This document shows positions 24,010-36,241 of a stretch of 64,000 nucleotides of DNA, in pieces. The stretch is taken from contig JAXBDG010000004.1 in assembly GCA_036320915.1 (NCBI GenBank), forward strand, positions 930,001 to 994,000, given 5' to 3'. The stretch comes from Linnemannia elongata. Taxonomy: Eukaryota; Mortierellomycota; Mortierellomycetes; Mortierellales; Mortierellaceae. The notes beneath the pieces are model-generated. The model made no database searches. It was not told the DNA's origin and was given only the letters and a program-made list of their open reading frames with translations. Positions within the stretch are counted from its first letter, which is position 1; every line of letters starts with the position of its first letter. The translations under genes were made by a program, and so were the position numbers.

Positions 24010-26656
24010 ATGTCAAGGCTCCTCTCATCCACAACCCCGTCCTTTGCTCAGGCTTCCTACACTCCTCTCCGGGAAACTAGACACTCGACAGAATCCTTCC
24101 CAGGCGAAGAAGACGACGATCTCGACCCTGACTCTATATCTTCTCCCCAAAGGGAAAAACGTACAAGGCAACATAGTCGACGCAGTAGTCGATCCATCGT
24201 TAATATGACCTCCGCTACCATTGAACCCAACAATAACAGCAACCATGTTCTCGCCAGTGACTCTGACTCTGAGAACGAGAACCAGCAGGATTACGATCTT
24301 CGCAAAGATGGTACCGCTGACGGTTCAGGCGACAACTATCCAAACCAACAACAGCAGCGACAGGGGTCGGCAGACAGCAGCAGCACCATTGTGTCGATTG
24401 ACTCGAACGCAGACGATGCACATCCACCCAAGTATGCACGCGAGAGCTTTGAGTATTCGGAGCCGGGCCACGACAGGGAGTATGGCCAGGGTCTACCTGT
24501 GGAAGGCGGTGGAGACGCTGGAGGCCTACGCGGAGCCATTGAAGGCGACGCAGACAAGGGATTGTGGATGCAGGTACGGACGAACGAACGACCCTCTCAC
24601 GGTTGTTGTTTTGCGAGCGTTTCTTTTTTGTGTCCAAGACCGTCAAGCTTGGAACTTGGATGCTGTCTTTGGGTTATTTTTCAAATTATTAACCCTTTTT
24701 TTTTTCTTTTCAACTTTGCCCCGGTAATTGCGTTGTCAATACATTATTGGTACGAATAGGCATTAACAACCTTGGTCATTGCCGCCAGTGGATTGATCTG
24801 TGCGGGCTGGCTTCTGGATGCTGTTCAGGTACGAGGAAACTATAACGACTATTTGGAATGACTTCGGAATGTGTTCTGTCACAACTGCGCTATTTTTTTT
24901 GTCAATTCTTCGGTATTATTTGGTGCCGGTCGTCCGACCCTTTCTCACTTGAGCAACAGTTGTACTAACCCATGGACACACGGACTTCATTTCCTCTTCC
25001 CCCCCACTCCCGAACTCCCCCTCCTCCTCTCTCTCTCCTGTTACCAACCAACGCGCCCCCATGTGATGACAATTTTGTAGCACTGGCCAGTTTTCCTAGA
25101 GATTTCAGAGCTCATTATTTTGATACCCATCTTGCTCAACCTCAAAGGAAACCTGGAAATGAACCTTGCCAGTCGCCTCTCCACAGCCGTAAGTTGTTCT
25201 TTTGCAGCGTTTCTGTAGATGACTCATCTCAAATTGAGCCGCTTGCTTCAACTTTGTTCCATGGTTTGCTGACTATTTATTTCAATTGTGCATGTCTATA
25301 GTGCAATATGGGATTGCTGGATACGCCCACATCCAGGAACGCATTCATCAAAGGAAACTTGGCATTGCTGCAGTTGCAGAGTTTAACTGTCGGTTCAGTC
25401 GCTGGATTGTTTTCGTTTGCGCTGGGAATGATTGTCCACCCAACGACCAACAACTTGGAGGAGATTGCTCTCATGATCTCATCCAGTATGCTCTGTGCCT
25501 CTGCCAGTAGTTTCGTCCTCGGAAGCTTCATGTGCGGGCTTGTTCTCATCTGTCGCCATTACCGTGTCAACCCTGGTACGAAAAAGGAGCTATTCGGTTT
25601 ATTGCGACGGAAGGGACGAACATATCGATGCCGATCGATGCAAGATTTATTGACCGTTCTATGATTTCATTGCTGATGTCTCAATAGATAATATTGCAGT
25701 TCCGTTGGCCTCTTCGTTTGGAGACTTGGTTACCCTGGTCATTCTCTCTGGAATCGCAGTTTTCCTTGCCGATTATATCCGTAAGTGACATGAGCCATGT
25801 CTGCATATGAATGAAGAATCCACTCCAAATGCATGCAGTAAGATTCGATTTTCTCACTTTTATTTTGCTCTCATATTTTACCAACCACATAGAAACGCCA
25901 TTGTGCATCAGTTTGCTGTTGATTCTGCTGGCATTGATTCCAGTGTGGCTCTACATTGTTCGCAAGAACAAATATGTCTCAGAGGTGGTCAAGGAAGGAT
26001 GGGGACCGGTCTTTTCGGCCATGGTGATTGCCAGTACTGCAGGATTGACACTTGAACGGTATATTAACCAGTTCCCAGGAATGGCCATGATCTCACCCGT
26101 CCTCAACGGACTCACAGGCAACATTGGATCGATCTATGCCAGTCGTATCAGTACTGCGCTGCATGCCAACATTCAGGAGAACTACCGGTCGACGGAGAAG
26201 ACACTGTTTTTGGTTCATATCCCGATTGAGGTCATGTTCTTGGCGGTGATCAGCATTTTGGGATTGGGCGATGTCCAATGGAGCTTTGGTGTTGTTGCGG
26301 GCTACACGGTTGTCGCATTGACACTGGTCACCATCTCGTTGGCCCTTGCCAAATGGATCACGCGGTTGTTCTGGAAGTGGGGCTATGATCCCGATAACTA
26401 TGCCCTTCCCATCCTGTAAGTCACTGTTTTCTGTGTTTCTCGGTGTCTACTTTCAAGGATGTTTTGCATTCTAGAGGTAAACGGCATTTGATAGATTTTG
26501 TGTAAGGTCTTCACCGCTAACCCCTCTGTTTTAATGTCTTTCCTCTTCAATAGGACCTCACTGATTGATGTGCTTGGAACGGCGCTCCTTGTTGTCGGCT
26601 TCTGGGCATTGGGATATGGCAAAAATGGCGCCACTCCTCCCCCCGGTAACGCGTAA
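24010..26656 (+). CDS. SLC41/MgtE-family divalent cation (Mg2+) transporter
   Basis: Seven exons read 24010-24573, 24760-24828, 25081-25188, 25302-25575, 25688-25780, 25893-26415 and 26554-26656, giving 577 residues. After a ~185-residue acidic, Ser-rich cytosolic N-terminus come hydrophobic helices arranged as two MgtE-like repeats. Family signatures are [19 protein letters not shown] plus NMGLLDT, with a second-repeat counterpart [20 protein letters not shown], and [22 protein letters not shown]41 proteins move Mg2+ across the plasma membrane or organelle membranes; which membrane is used here cannot be told. Exons 2 and 3 are very short (69 and 108 nt), each supplying one helix. The start ATG sits in ACCATG right after the CT-rich leader. 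Phases 0, 0, 0, 1, 1 and 2 all join in frame. Confidence 0.92.
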
Positions 26657-27450
26657 ACCCCATACTCGTAGAACCAGTTTACTACATAAAAAAAGCACCC
26701 TAATTCTTCTCGTTACAAAGACGAAAAACTACTCCTACTTTTCATCTCAAGCAACGAATGGTTCACTAGTTATTGATTAAGGAGCTACCGAGGTACTGCG
26801 CGAGACTCTCCATCCTCGCGTGGCAGCATCCTATCAACATTACAGGATGGAAGTATTTGGTGAACCTTGTTGTAAGACAGGACAACCTCTCCAATTGAAA
26901 AATCTGTGTAGAGGGTATAAATTTCGGTGGGCCGCAGAGCTTTGAACCGTCTCTTTGAACTGATTGCCCTCACTTCGAGTTAAACTACTTTCATTTCAGA
27001 AGGTGCGACATCCATCCATTTCGCTGTGTCGATCGACCATCCATCGATCGATGCATTCACACATCAGGAACCCAGCTGTCGACATCCATGTCGTTGAATG
27101 ATCTTCAGGAATCGGGATATTACGTTGAAACTGCCTGGCCGTCTGAAACGATCCGTCCAGATGGTAGAAGGAACCGGCGACTCATCAGCCCATGGACAGA
27201 GGGAAGAATGAAGTGTGTTGGAAATGGCGAGAGAGTAAATGACAAAAAAAAGTCCATGAGGAACCCATCATCACAGAGAGTCGATCGTCCAGTTCAACTT
27301 TGCACACCAGCCCCGAGTCCCAACAAACCTCACCCACCCCCTGCAGGAACCAGGGACCCTGAACCCTACACTTCTACACACATATTTCAAGTCGGGTCCA
27401 GTCCTAACGTTTCTTTTTCTCTTTACACTTTTTCAACATCTTCAGTCACC
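26657..27450. other. Intergenic region upstream of the P2 gene
   Basis: This contains a TATAAAT at 26916-26922 and a CT-rich stretch at 27400-27440 just ahead of the P2 start. The TATAAAT is 530 nt from the ATG, so its use is doubtful. No gene is supported. Confidence 0.5.
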
Positions 27451-28113
27451 ATGAAGTACCTCGCTGCCTACCTTTTGCTCACCATCGGTGGTAACGCCGC
27501 CCCCTCTGCCAAGGACATCACTGCCCTCCTTGCCACCGTCGGCATCGAGGCCGAGTCCGAGCGCATCGAGTCCTTGATTGCCCAGCTTGCCGGCAAGGAC
27601 ATCAACGAGGTACATACTACTTCTTTTTACGCTTTCCTTCTGGCAACAAGGACATTGGATAAGGCTTCTTTCTCAGGATACAATTCCAGCAACACTATCA
27701 GGAAACAGCGCGACGTATCGGCAAAGAACGATGATACTGGACTGACACTAAGTCCAACAGCTTCAGTTGAGGACATTTTTTGTTGCACCAGGAGCATAAC
27801 CTTTCCTTCAAACAACAAACCAAAAACATCTACCCAACAATAAGAACGGCGACTCAACCAGGATAAAAACACAGTTCAACACTCTACCAAGCAATGACGC
27901 TAACCCATCATCCTCCTTTTTTTTATCGTTCATATCACATAGCTCATTGCTGAGGGTACCTCCAAGCTCGCTTCCGTTCCCTCCGGTGGTGCTGCCGCCG
28001 CCGCTGCCCCCGCTGCCGGTGGTGCCGCTGCTGCCGAGACCAAGGCCGAGGAGAAGAAGGAGGAGGCCAAGGAGGAGTCTGATGACGACATGGGCTTCGG
28101 TCTCTTCGATTAA
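27451..28113 (+). CDS. RPP2: 60S acidic ribosomal protein P2
   Basis: Two exons read 27451-27609 and 27943-28113 (phase 0, intron 333 nt), giving 109 residues. P2 pairs with P1 to form the flexible stalk of the large ribosomal subunit that recruits translation factors. The N-terminus [20 protein letters not shown] is the P2 dimerisation helix, followed by [20 protein letters not shown], an Ala/Gly-rich hinge, and the invariant acidic tail [11 protein letters not shown] whose phosphorylated Ser and final Phe contact factors. Length fits the family (106-115). Which yeast P2 paralogue it matches cannot be told. The CT-rich leader before ATG is typical of highly expressed ribosomal genes. Confidence 0.97.
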
Positions 28114-28441
28114 ACAACAGCTCCACCAGCAACTCCAACAACTCTTGATGAGACTATCGGCATTTTCGTTTTTGCAAAAGAATAAAAAATTGCGGCTCCC
28201 TTCAGTCTTGGGTTGTGTAGTTCGGGTTTAATCCTTAACCTCCCCCTTTTCAAATCACTGCTCCCATACTTGTCATTGTTTTCTTTTGATTTTGCTGATG
28301 TGCCATGCATGGTAACTGAACCCACCAAGAACAGGAGTCAAGCACCAACAATGACATAAAACCCAAAAATGGCGCATTGAATATCTTTAAGTATTTATTA
28401 TTTTGCTGATCTTCAAGCCTCCAGAAACGCCCAAAAGAGCT
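28114..28441. other. Convergent 3' ends of P2 and GMPPA
   Basis: This 328-bp gap holds an AATAAA at 28181-28186, 68 nt after the P2 stop, a likely polyadenylation signal. Nothing else is seen. Confidence 0.6.
28181..28186 (+). terminator. AATAAA polyadenylation signal of the P2 gene
   Basis: The hexamer lies 68 nt downstream of the P2 stop codon, within the usual range for a fungal 3' UTR element. Confidence 0.5.
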
Positions 28442-30424
28442 TTACATAACGATCTCGTTCTCACAGGAGGACTTGAGGTCCTTGTGAGGCAAGACAATGC
28501 AGTTCCGGATGATGGTCTCGTCCTTGACCGAGACCTCCTTGCCCAAGATGGTGATTGACTGGATCTTGAGGCCAGACTTGGTCACTGCTGTGCTGTTGTG
28601 AGCCGCCGAGGGCGTGCCCTCGACACGAGACCAGCATCCAATCTTGGAGTTCCAGCCAATGATCGCGTGCAAGATACAAGCGTTCTGCTTCACATCCACG
28701 TTATCCAACACAATCGAGTCGCGGATACGGGCACCCTTGCCAATGAACACATTAGGGCCGATCGAGACATTAGGTCCAAGCTATTATAGGCATGCATTGT
28801 TCAAGAAACGGTCAGCTACCTACATTCAAGCAAGGTGAAGATAGAGACGGAAAAAATAAAGGCAGGTGGGCGTACCTTGGCCTGGGGATCGATCTGGGCG
28901 GTGGGGTGGACGTAGACAGCGCCAACAATCTCGGGTCCTCCAGGAGTGTTCTTGGCAAGCTTCTCAGGGTTGGTCTGCAACAACTGCTCCAAGTACAATC
29001 CGTTCACAGGGACAGCAGATCTATCATTTTTTGCATTTCCCAAAAGTAACATTTGATGTGAGCGCCCTGTCATGCAAATCAAGGCTGCCTTCCAGACGAT
29101 TACAGGTTCCAGAGACCAATGCTTACCCGGCGGTCTTGATCTGTCTCCAGAAATCCTTGGTCTCGTAGACAAAGAGCTTGCGGGCTTGAGCCAAAGGACG
29201 GAGAAGATCTTGCTCCAAACGCAACTTGTTGCCATCCTGGAAGACCTCCCTGCCGTAAATATCGGTCTCAACACTAGTAGCAAAGAAGAACAATTGCGTC
29301 AGCTTCAATGGTTCAATTGACTACTGCAAGAAAAACACAGGGGTAAAGGAAGCGTGACGAACAGATAATATGACAACAAAAACAAGATGAAAAAGATCCC
29401 ATGCTCCTTGGAAATAAAAAACTTACTTTCCCTTCTTGTTCTCGAGAGATTTGCGGATCTCGTCAAAGATGGCACAGTCAAAGAGATAGACACCGCAAGA
29501 GATCAAGTTGGAGATGAAAGACTCGGGCTTCTCGACGTAATGAAGAACCTCGTTGGTATCGGGTTTGGCGACGAGGCATCCAAAGTTGTTGGCAGAGTCG
29601 CGGGGGACACGGGTTCCAAGGATCGTGCACAGTCCACGGTGACCCTCGTGGGCCTTCTTCATTGCGACAAGGGGGAAAGTGCAAGCAACATCGGCATGGA
29701 GGACAAAGACCTGATCGGGGTTACCACGCAAGATCTCGTCACGGAAGTGATAAAGACCTCCTGCTGTTCCGAGGGATTGATATTCACGGAGGTAGCTAGA
29801 TACGTGAAAAAAGTCACAAACGCATGCACACACGAGGTTGCGGCGTCGGATAAGGGGAAAGAAGAGGTGAGTAAAGAAGGTACAAACGAAGCAATTGAAC
29901 AGGCAGAAAGGTCGGTTTCTCGCTGGTTCGCTCTAGGTTGGCGAGGGGATGTCCTGGCTGTTGAAAACGGTGATAAATCACCTACAGCATGTACGATATC
30001 CGATTGACGATAGCAAAAAAAAAGTTCGACGCTGTCCTCAGTAGCCAGTGGATGAGTCCACGTTGTTGTGTCGCCAAACCAGGTCATATTTTCCCACCAT
30101 CGCCCTTTTGCTGATCTGTCCTGACATGCATCCTCAATGCTCATCCAGCTCCTGGAAAAGAAGAGAAAGGGTGACATACCGGATGTGAAGGTTAGGGTAT
30201 TCGCGAGCAGCATCCTGGAGGAAAGAGGAGAAGACAGAGTCTTCAAAGAAACCGATGAGGAGAATCTCCTTGAGGTCCTCAACCTTGGAGAGGGCAGCAA
30301 TGTGATGGGAGATGATGGGCTTGCCCGCGACGGGGAAGAGGGGCTTAGGCACGTTGAGCGACAAGGGGCGGAAACGCGTGCCGCGCGAGGGTCCGCCGAC
30401 GAGGATGATGGCCTTAGGGTGCAT
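28442..30424 (-). CDS. GMPPA: GDP-mannose pyrophosphorylase alpha-type subunit (GMPPA-like)
   Basis: Five exons read 30424-30180, 29795-29427, 29273-29127, 29020-28876 and 28780-28442, giving 414 residues. The N-terminal nucleotidyltransferase starts [17 protein letters not shown]; the extra residues between GG and GTR mark the alpha (GMPPA) type rather than the catalytic beta type (GMPPB, yeast Psa1). Later motifs are [38 protein letters not shown] and ISCGVYLF. The C-terminus is a left-handed beta-helix ([31 protein letters not shown]). In animals GMPPA is a regulatory partner that senses GDP-mannose and restrains GMPPB (established); the same role here is inference. The product pathway feeds protein glycosylation and cell-wall mannan. 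Confidence 0.93.
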
Positions 30425-30815
30425 GGTTGTTGTTTGTGTGATGGTGAGTAAAAAGGGGAAAGTGATGTGTGAAGAAAAAAGAAAAAAGTAATAGGCGTTC
30501 AGGAGAAAAGGTTGAATGCCAGGCCTGTGGTCAGATTGACTACCAGAACCAAATCAATTATAAAAAAAAAAAAAAAATGCTAATTATAAATTGGATGTGC
30601 TCTGCTGCACCCAAATTGGCTGCGACTTGTGTGAACGTGGACTCGAACAAGTACATCCAGGTGCTCAACCATCGATGGATGGTATCAAACATACCTCCCT
30701 TACAAGTCATAGGTCTTTTGTTCAGTAACTCTTTATTTTTCTTTTCTTTGTTCGTTGTGCTGTCATGTATTGACGCAATTGAAGCTATGATGCGTTTCTT
30801 GCTTTTGACTTTTGT
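30425..30815. other. Gap between GMPPA start and NSE2 end
   Basis: This 391-bp stretch serves as the GMPPA upstream region and the NSE2 3' flank. It includes an A15 run near 30562-30576. No gene is seen. Confidence 0.6.
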
Positions 30816-32130
30816 TTAATCGACGGTTGTGTACTTTGAAGAGATGAAAATAAAGATAATAGCACTAGTTAGAAACAGGCCACGAAGCTAAATCATAAGG
30901 GACAAAACGTACGAGTCTTTATAACAATGAACAACTTTGAGAATGAAAATCTCACCTCTTCCTCGGGGTGCTGAGGCATCTCGTCCTGGATCATGATCTG
31001 TCGCGCAACCTTTCTTGCTAGAGCCTTGTTGGGTTGCAAATTCTCTAATGCAATAGGACGGTTGCATCCTACAATCAAAATAATATTTGAGCAATAGATT
31101 TCCATACAATGTTGGTCAATGATCCAGCCAAGTAGTCACTCAATCAATTACTTCCAAAAGAAAACAAGGCAGAAAACATACCATGGACGGGGCAGACGGA
31201 GCGGGGACGGGACCTGATTAAGGCGTGGATAGCGGCACTCGAGAAACTGTGCTTGCATACCGCACTTGTCACAGGGTCCTCCAAGAACTGCGTTGTTAAC
31301 GGACACTTCAGACTCTGCAAGTTGTTTCCATCTCTCGTCACCATAATTTCCATATCCTCGTCATCCTCGTCTTCACCGACGTTCCCAAAGCTAGATGTAG
31401 GAACCGCACTCGTGTTGTGGTGAACCTCCCAGACCTTGGCCCGGAAATCCTGTAGATCCGGATTCATTCCCACCGTCGCAATTGCCTCTTGTTTCCGCCG
31501 AGCCTGGATATGTTTGATTTCTCCTTGCAGGATATGTGCATACGACTCCTCGAGCTTGCTCGCCACTGGTAAGGCTGCTCCTGCTGCGATAATGCTTGTC
31601 AACCGCTCCAAAGCCTGCTTCTCGGCCTCCATCTGAAGCTGAAACTCCTTAATCGACAACAATGCGTCCTCCATCGCATGAATTTTGGGATCAGCACTGA
31701 ACGCCATCTGGTCAGCATATGCTGCTTGCACAGCCTTCGCTCGGGATGTGGGCGGCCTCTTGGTAGCGCCCGTCGGTTCCTTGGCTCCTGCAGTCTTGAA
31801 GCTTGGACTACCATGAAACTCCTCGTATTCGAGCGTTGCCTCGGTGACATACTGGAGTCCCTTGGCCAGTGAGTCGTTATGGGGTGTAAAGGTCGCAATC
31901 GCAGGTCTGAGACTCTGAGCCAAAGTCCGAGGAAACTCGAGGGGTTTGGGTTGTGTCTCTGTCAGTACTTGTGAGGAACTGGCCTCTGTTTCAACAGCCA
32001 TGGCAGCATCGTCATGGTTATTTGTATTGTTGTTCCTGTTGCTTCTACTTGAAGTTGCATCCTGTGTCTGTCTGCGAGACAATGACGATGAAGCCGTGGC
32101 CGGTGCTGATGATCCTGAGGCTACCGTCAT
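30816..32130 (-). CDS. NSE2: SP-RING E3 SUMO ligase Nse2/Mms21
   Basis: Exon 1 is 32130-31182; exon 2 begins at 31068 in phase 1. The SP-RING is complete: CPLTTQFLEDPVTSAVCKHS, then AIHALIR and CPVHGC, which spans the first splice. Nse2 docks on Smc5 in the Smc5/6 complex and SUMOylates repair and cohesion proteins. A helical region around residues 170-260 fits the Smc5-binding part. The 3' end is uncertain. A GTGAGA donor after 30956 and an acceptor at 30835-30834 would add a last exon 30833-30816 encoding YTTVD, giving 359 residues. Reading through instead ends at 30893 with 374 residues and a hydrophobic tail that looks like translated intron; I prefer the spliced form. The ATG at 32130 is chosen over one 48 codons upstream because the upstream codons look like leader. 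Confidence 0.87.
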
Positions 32131-32348
32131 GTTTGTGTCAAGTCCGATGGGGAAGCAGAGGTTAAAGATGCTCTTTGCCCTGAACCAAACTAGTTGTTGA
32201 AAATGGTGGCAAATTGGCGCGAAAGGGGTGAGTGGCTTTGCCCTGTTTGTCCAGCCGCCAATGAAATATACCATACTATCTGTCCTGTTGGGACCATGTA
32301 GATGCTTAGAATGTATATTGTATTTGGATATCTACGGTGTTTGGTTAA

Positions 32349-35300
32349 CTATTGCGACTTCTTGTCCAAAGAGCTCAGCTCAATGTCGCCCTCGTCCTTG
32401 CTAATGCTGTCGTACCGGGGAGGATACTGCTGGGGCTGACGCTGGGGCTGTGGCTTCTCGGTCTCGCGCTTGTCCATCGTCTCCTTCAACTTGTCCATCG
32501 CCAGCTTATATCCCTGGTCATACACCTTCCATGCAATCGTCTCGACCAAGCCCAGCATATCAAGATACCACATCGCAACCATAGGAACTCCCACCATTGC
32601 CGCCACCATCAAGTACAGTGGGTTGGTAATCACTGCCAAGAACTCATTCCATCCCAAGACAATCAAGGCAACTCCCACCCAGTAGGGCACCTTAGCCTGA
32701 GTAGCAACAACCGACCGTTTGGCCTCCAAGTAAAACGCATCTGACTCGCGCTTGAACTTGGTTGTGATCTCCTGCTGACGCGTCTCCGAAAGAACCTTGA
32801 GCGACTGGTCGAAATCAAAGTCCTCTGTGGGCTCCAGCTCAAACTTCTCGCCCTTGGCAGGGTCCAATGTGTTGATCTTGGCGAATAATGGCACCAGCTC
32901 AACGGTCTATATGCATAGAAACAATCAATAAAACACATGTGAGTGGGTTGTGTTCCAATAGTTGGATATATCAAAACGCACATCATGCGCATACAACATC
33001 TCAAACTTGCATACCTCGTCGCGAGCCTTGCGGAAAGGGGTGTCGATATCATCATCAGGCTTCCAAACACGGGGAAGACCATGTTCGTCGTACCGGAACT
33101 TCTCCTCGAAGCGGTTGCGAAGCTTCAACAACATCATTCCATCGACCGATTCCTCCTGAACCTTCTTGGTCATCAGAACCCAAGCCTGGCGGCGCAAGTT
33201 GATAAGGAGCTCACCCTGCTCGTCCTGGTTGAGATCAAAAGTGCGTGCCTTCTTGTGCAATAGCTGCTCGCCATCCTCGACCGTCCTCTGGTAGATTGTG
33301 ATGACACGTCCCCACATGCCAGGGCCAGGGTTGTTGAGGGCCAATCCAACAGGCTCGTCCAACTCCTTGCGCAAGTGCTTCTCCAAGTTGTTCAACATCT
33401 TGTTGAGCTCCTTCTCGCGCTGAGCAGTAGCAAAGTCCTTCAAGCCCTGCTCCAACTGGTAAAGCTCCTCATCGTAGGACCACTCGGTTTCCTCCAGCTT
33501 GATAGCCTTGGCGCCCTGCAAAAAGTAGTCGAGAACTTCCTTCTTGGAGCTGTTCACCACAACGGAAAACTCTGAGCCCTCAGTGCGAAGAGCCTGCTGC
33601 AAGTTGGCCGAGAACATGTTGACGGCCTTCTTGTGCAAGTTCTTGAGCTGACCTAAGAAGTAGGCCTCGAGCATGGTGTTCGCCTTGGTCAACATATCCG
33701 AGCGCTTGCGCTTGTAAACCTCGGCGTGGTAGCGGGAGGCATCCTTGTCGAACGATTCTATGAAACAAAAGTGATGAGATTGAACAGAAAAGAGTTGCGG
33801 GTGTTAATGAGAGCGCCGGGGGAAAATAGAAATAGGGTCAACTCAACATGAGAGCAGATGAAAAAGATGCCCCAGCTTACTCATGGCAACTCCGCGAATC
33901 TCCTGCATCTTGGGGCCGAGATCCTCCACAATGTTGCCAGACTCAATGGGCTGTCTGAACTCTTTGATCTTATCCTGGAAAATGGCAAAGGCAGTGTTGG
34001 CGATCTCGTCGCAACGGTACTGGGCAAGCAATTCCTGCTGAGTGGGGAGATCCAAGTCCTTGTTGGTCATAATCTTATCCCAAATGCCTCCTGCATAGAA
34101 GTGAAGACCGTCAGCAGGAACGCGTCTGGAGTACTGAGGCTGGAACACATAGTTGGGGTCTGAGGGGTTGGTGAAACTGAAAGTAGAGACGGGGAAGATC
34201 ATTACGATCACAATGTGGTTAGATAATTGCTCAGCTGCTTAGATTGAGCATATTTGCATTACCTTTTTTCCTCCCTTTTGGTTTGAGTGGTGTATGCATG
34301 ACTTACCGAAGACGCAACTGGTCGACATCGCTTTCAAACTTTTCAGGCTGGAGCAGCTTGTGGGCCAATGTGGTGAACATGAAATCAAAGTAATCCGTGA
34401 TCTTGCAGTCCTCAAGACCCTCGGGCTGTTCCAGATGGGTTCCAGATGGGTTACAGTTACAAACATAAAAGAGAACAGGTTCGGGGTTAGTCATTGCTCA
34501 TCGATGTTCAATCCTAAAAAGTTGGTGATTTTTAGCGTACTGTACCTTTGAGAGACCGTGCCAGATGCGCTCAAGATCTGCCTTCAGGGTGTTGGACAAG
34601 TTGGCGAGGGGTGTGGCTCCAACATGATCACGGATGACAAAGAGCAACAACGTCTTTTCCTTTCTATAACGTACAAAAACGATTGGGTTAGTGGGCCATG
34701 CATATGTGAAGTTGCCAAGCCAAAGGCAATAGAAAAGGGAAAAGGAAGGATGAGGGATTGCCGTTGGTGTCTTTTTGGTGACAAAACACACCCTGTGCCA
34801 TGGGCGAGTATCACATGCAAGGGGTGTTGAGAAGCCCAGCATTTTTTTTTTTGTTGGTCCATTCAAATTAATAAAAAGAATTTCCGTGCCTTAAATTGGT
34901 CCACGTCGTATTGTTGTCACTTCACACTCCTTCGTTCGGTCGGGTCACCCTTCCAAGTCTGTCTCTCTCTCTCTCTCTTGGCTTGTCACACACATGCACA
35001 TTGACAAGTCTGAAGGGCAGACGAACACATGTAAAGTCATCCAATAGGTAGGTACATGAATAAGAATAATGAATAATGAAATCCACACATGCTCACATCA
35101 AGTGTTGCACTTACCCACGGTTGCCTCCAAACAGCTGGAGGTTGACTTCAAAGACAGTCTTGAGAAGACCCATGTTGGCTCCGTTGTACAGACCGACCTG
35201 GTGTTCCCACAAGTTCACAATCAAAACCTCCGAAGTCGCAACCGAGAACAATGCACTTTTGCGCTCGAAGTCCTACAGACGAGAATAATCATAAAGAACC

Positions 35301-36241
35301 ATTAGTTTCTTTTGCCATATGACGATAATGTACCTTTTCAACCAGCAACACCTGAAAATTGAAGTCATGACACAACTTTTTTTTTATCTTCCATTGCCAT
35401 GCAGCTTGTCCTTACCTGGTCTTCACCGCGCTCGCGACCGTCTGTTCCCTCGACATCCATGATCAAGACTTTCATGTCCTTGCCCTGACTGATCCAGATA
35501 CCCTTGGTTGTCTGTCTTCTTGCAGACTCGCTCATGACATCAAAGCTGGTACCAAACAATCTGTTCAACAATGTACCTGAAAAATAAAAGAGAAACAACC
35601 ATCGGACGAAGGCAGATTAGCAATTGTTGTGATATCGTCAGCAAAACCTCACATCTCTCTCTCTCTCTCTCTCTCTCTACATCTTCATTATACACAGCAA
35701 AAGAGGAGGCGATCGGCTGAGGGTCCAGGTCCTCATTGGTTTGGAGTAGCGTAATAAAACAGCAAGGAGTATGAAAAAAGTGAGCCCCAGAGAACACCGG
35801 GAAACAGGGAGAAAGTTACGAGTAGAAAACAAGTGGAAGGAGTAAGGGTCAAAGGAGAAGGAGAGGAAGGAACTTACTCTTGCCGGTACTCTGACTTCCA
35901 AAGATGGCAGCGAGGTTGTAGTTGAATCCTGCATCCTTGAGTGTCCACTTCTCGTTGATGTAGGTCGACAGCTCCGCACTATGTTTGTTTCAACAAGAAG
36001 AGATGTATGCGTGTCAGGCGAAAAGGTAGAAGGAAGAAAGAGCGAAAGAACAACCCTTTCAGTTGCAAGTCGATAAGGATGAGAAGGTGTACCTGAACTT
36101 TTGCTCCTCGTCGATGAGATGGAGTCGCGAGAGGATGGTTGGTGTCTGTACTGTCTTTGTCGGAGAGGAAGGGGAGTCGATGACTTCAGGGACGACGTGG
36201 TCGTCGACTAGAGGGTGATCGACATCAGGCACGATGTCCAT
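32349..36241 (-). CDS. SEY1: Sey1/RHD3/atlastin-type ER membrane fusion GTPase
   Basis: Nine exons read 36241-36093, 35978-35878, 35576-35416, 35272-35115, 34663-34546, 34425-34307, 34176-33881, 33757-33015 and 32906-32349, giving 800 residues (yeast Sey1 is 776). This dynamin-like GTPase tethers and fuses ER tubules. The P-loop GSQSTGKS is residues 77-84 and is split by an intron inside the final Ser codon. [17 protein letters not shown] carries the switch-2 DxxG and FVIRDH the RD motif. A helical middle domain follows, then two hydrophobic segments ([20 protein letters not shown] and [20 protein letters not shown]) forming the ER hairpin, then a polar Gln/Pro tail. Exon 3 to exon 4 joins DQ to DFERK as in yeast; an 18-nt microexon-like block lies in that intron (see findings). 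The gene is 218 bp downstream of NSE2 in the same orientation read backwards. Confidence 0.96.

Noticed and set aside
26916..26922. TATAAAT as the P2 gene TATA box
   Set aside because: It lies 530 nt from the start codon with no leader signature next to it; kept only as a note in the intergenic entry.
29387..30007. 206-codon plus-strand frame across GMPPA
   Set aside because: Antisense to GMPPA exons 1-2 and intron 1; composition follows the real gene.
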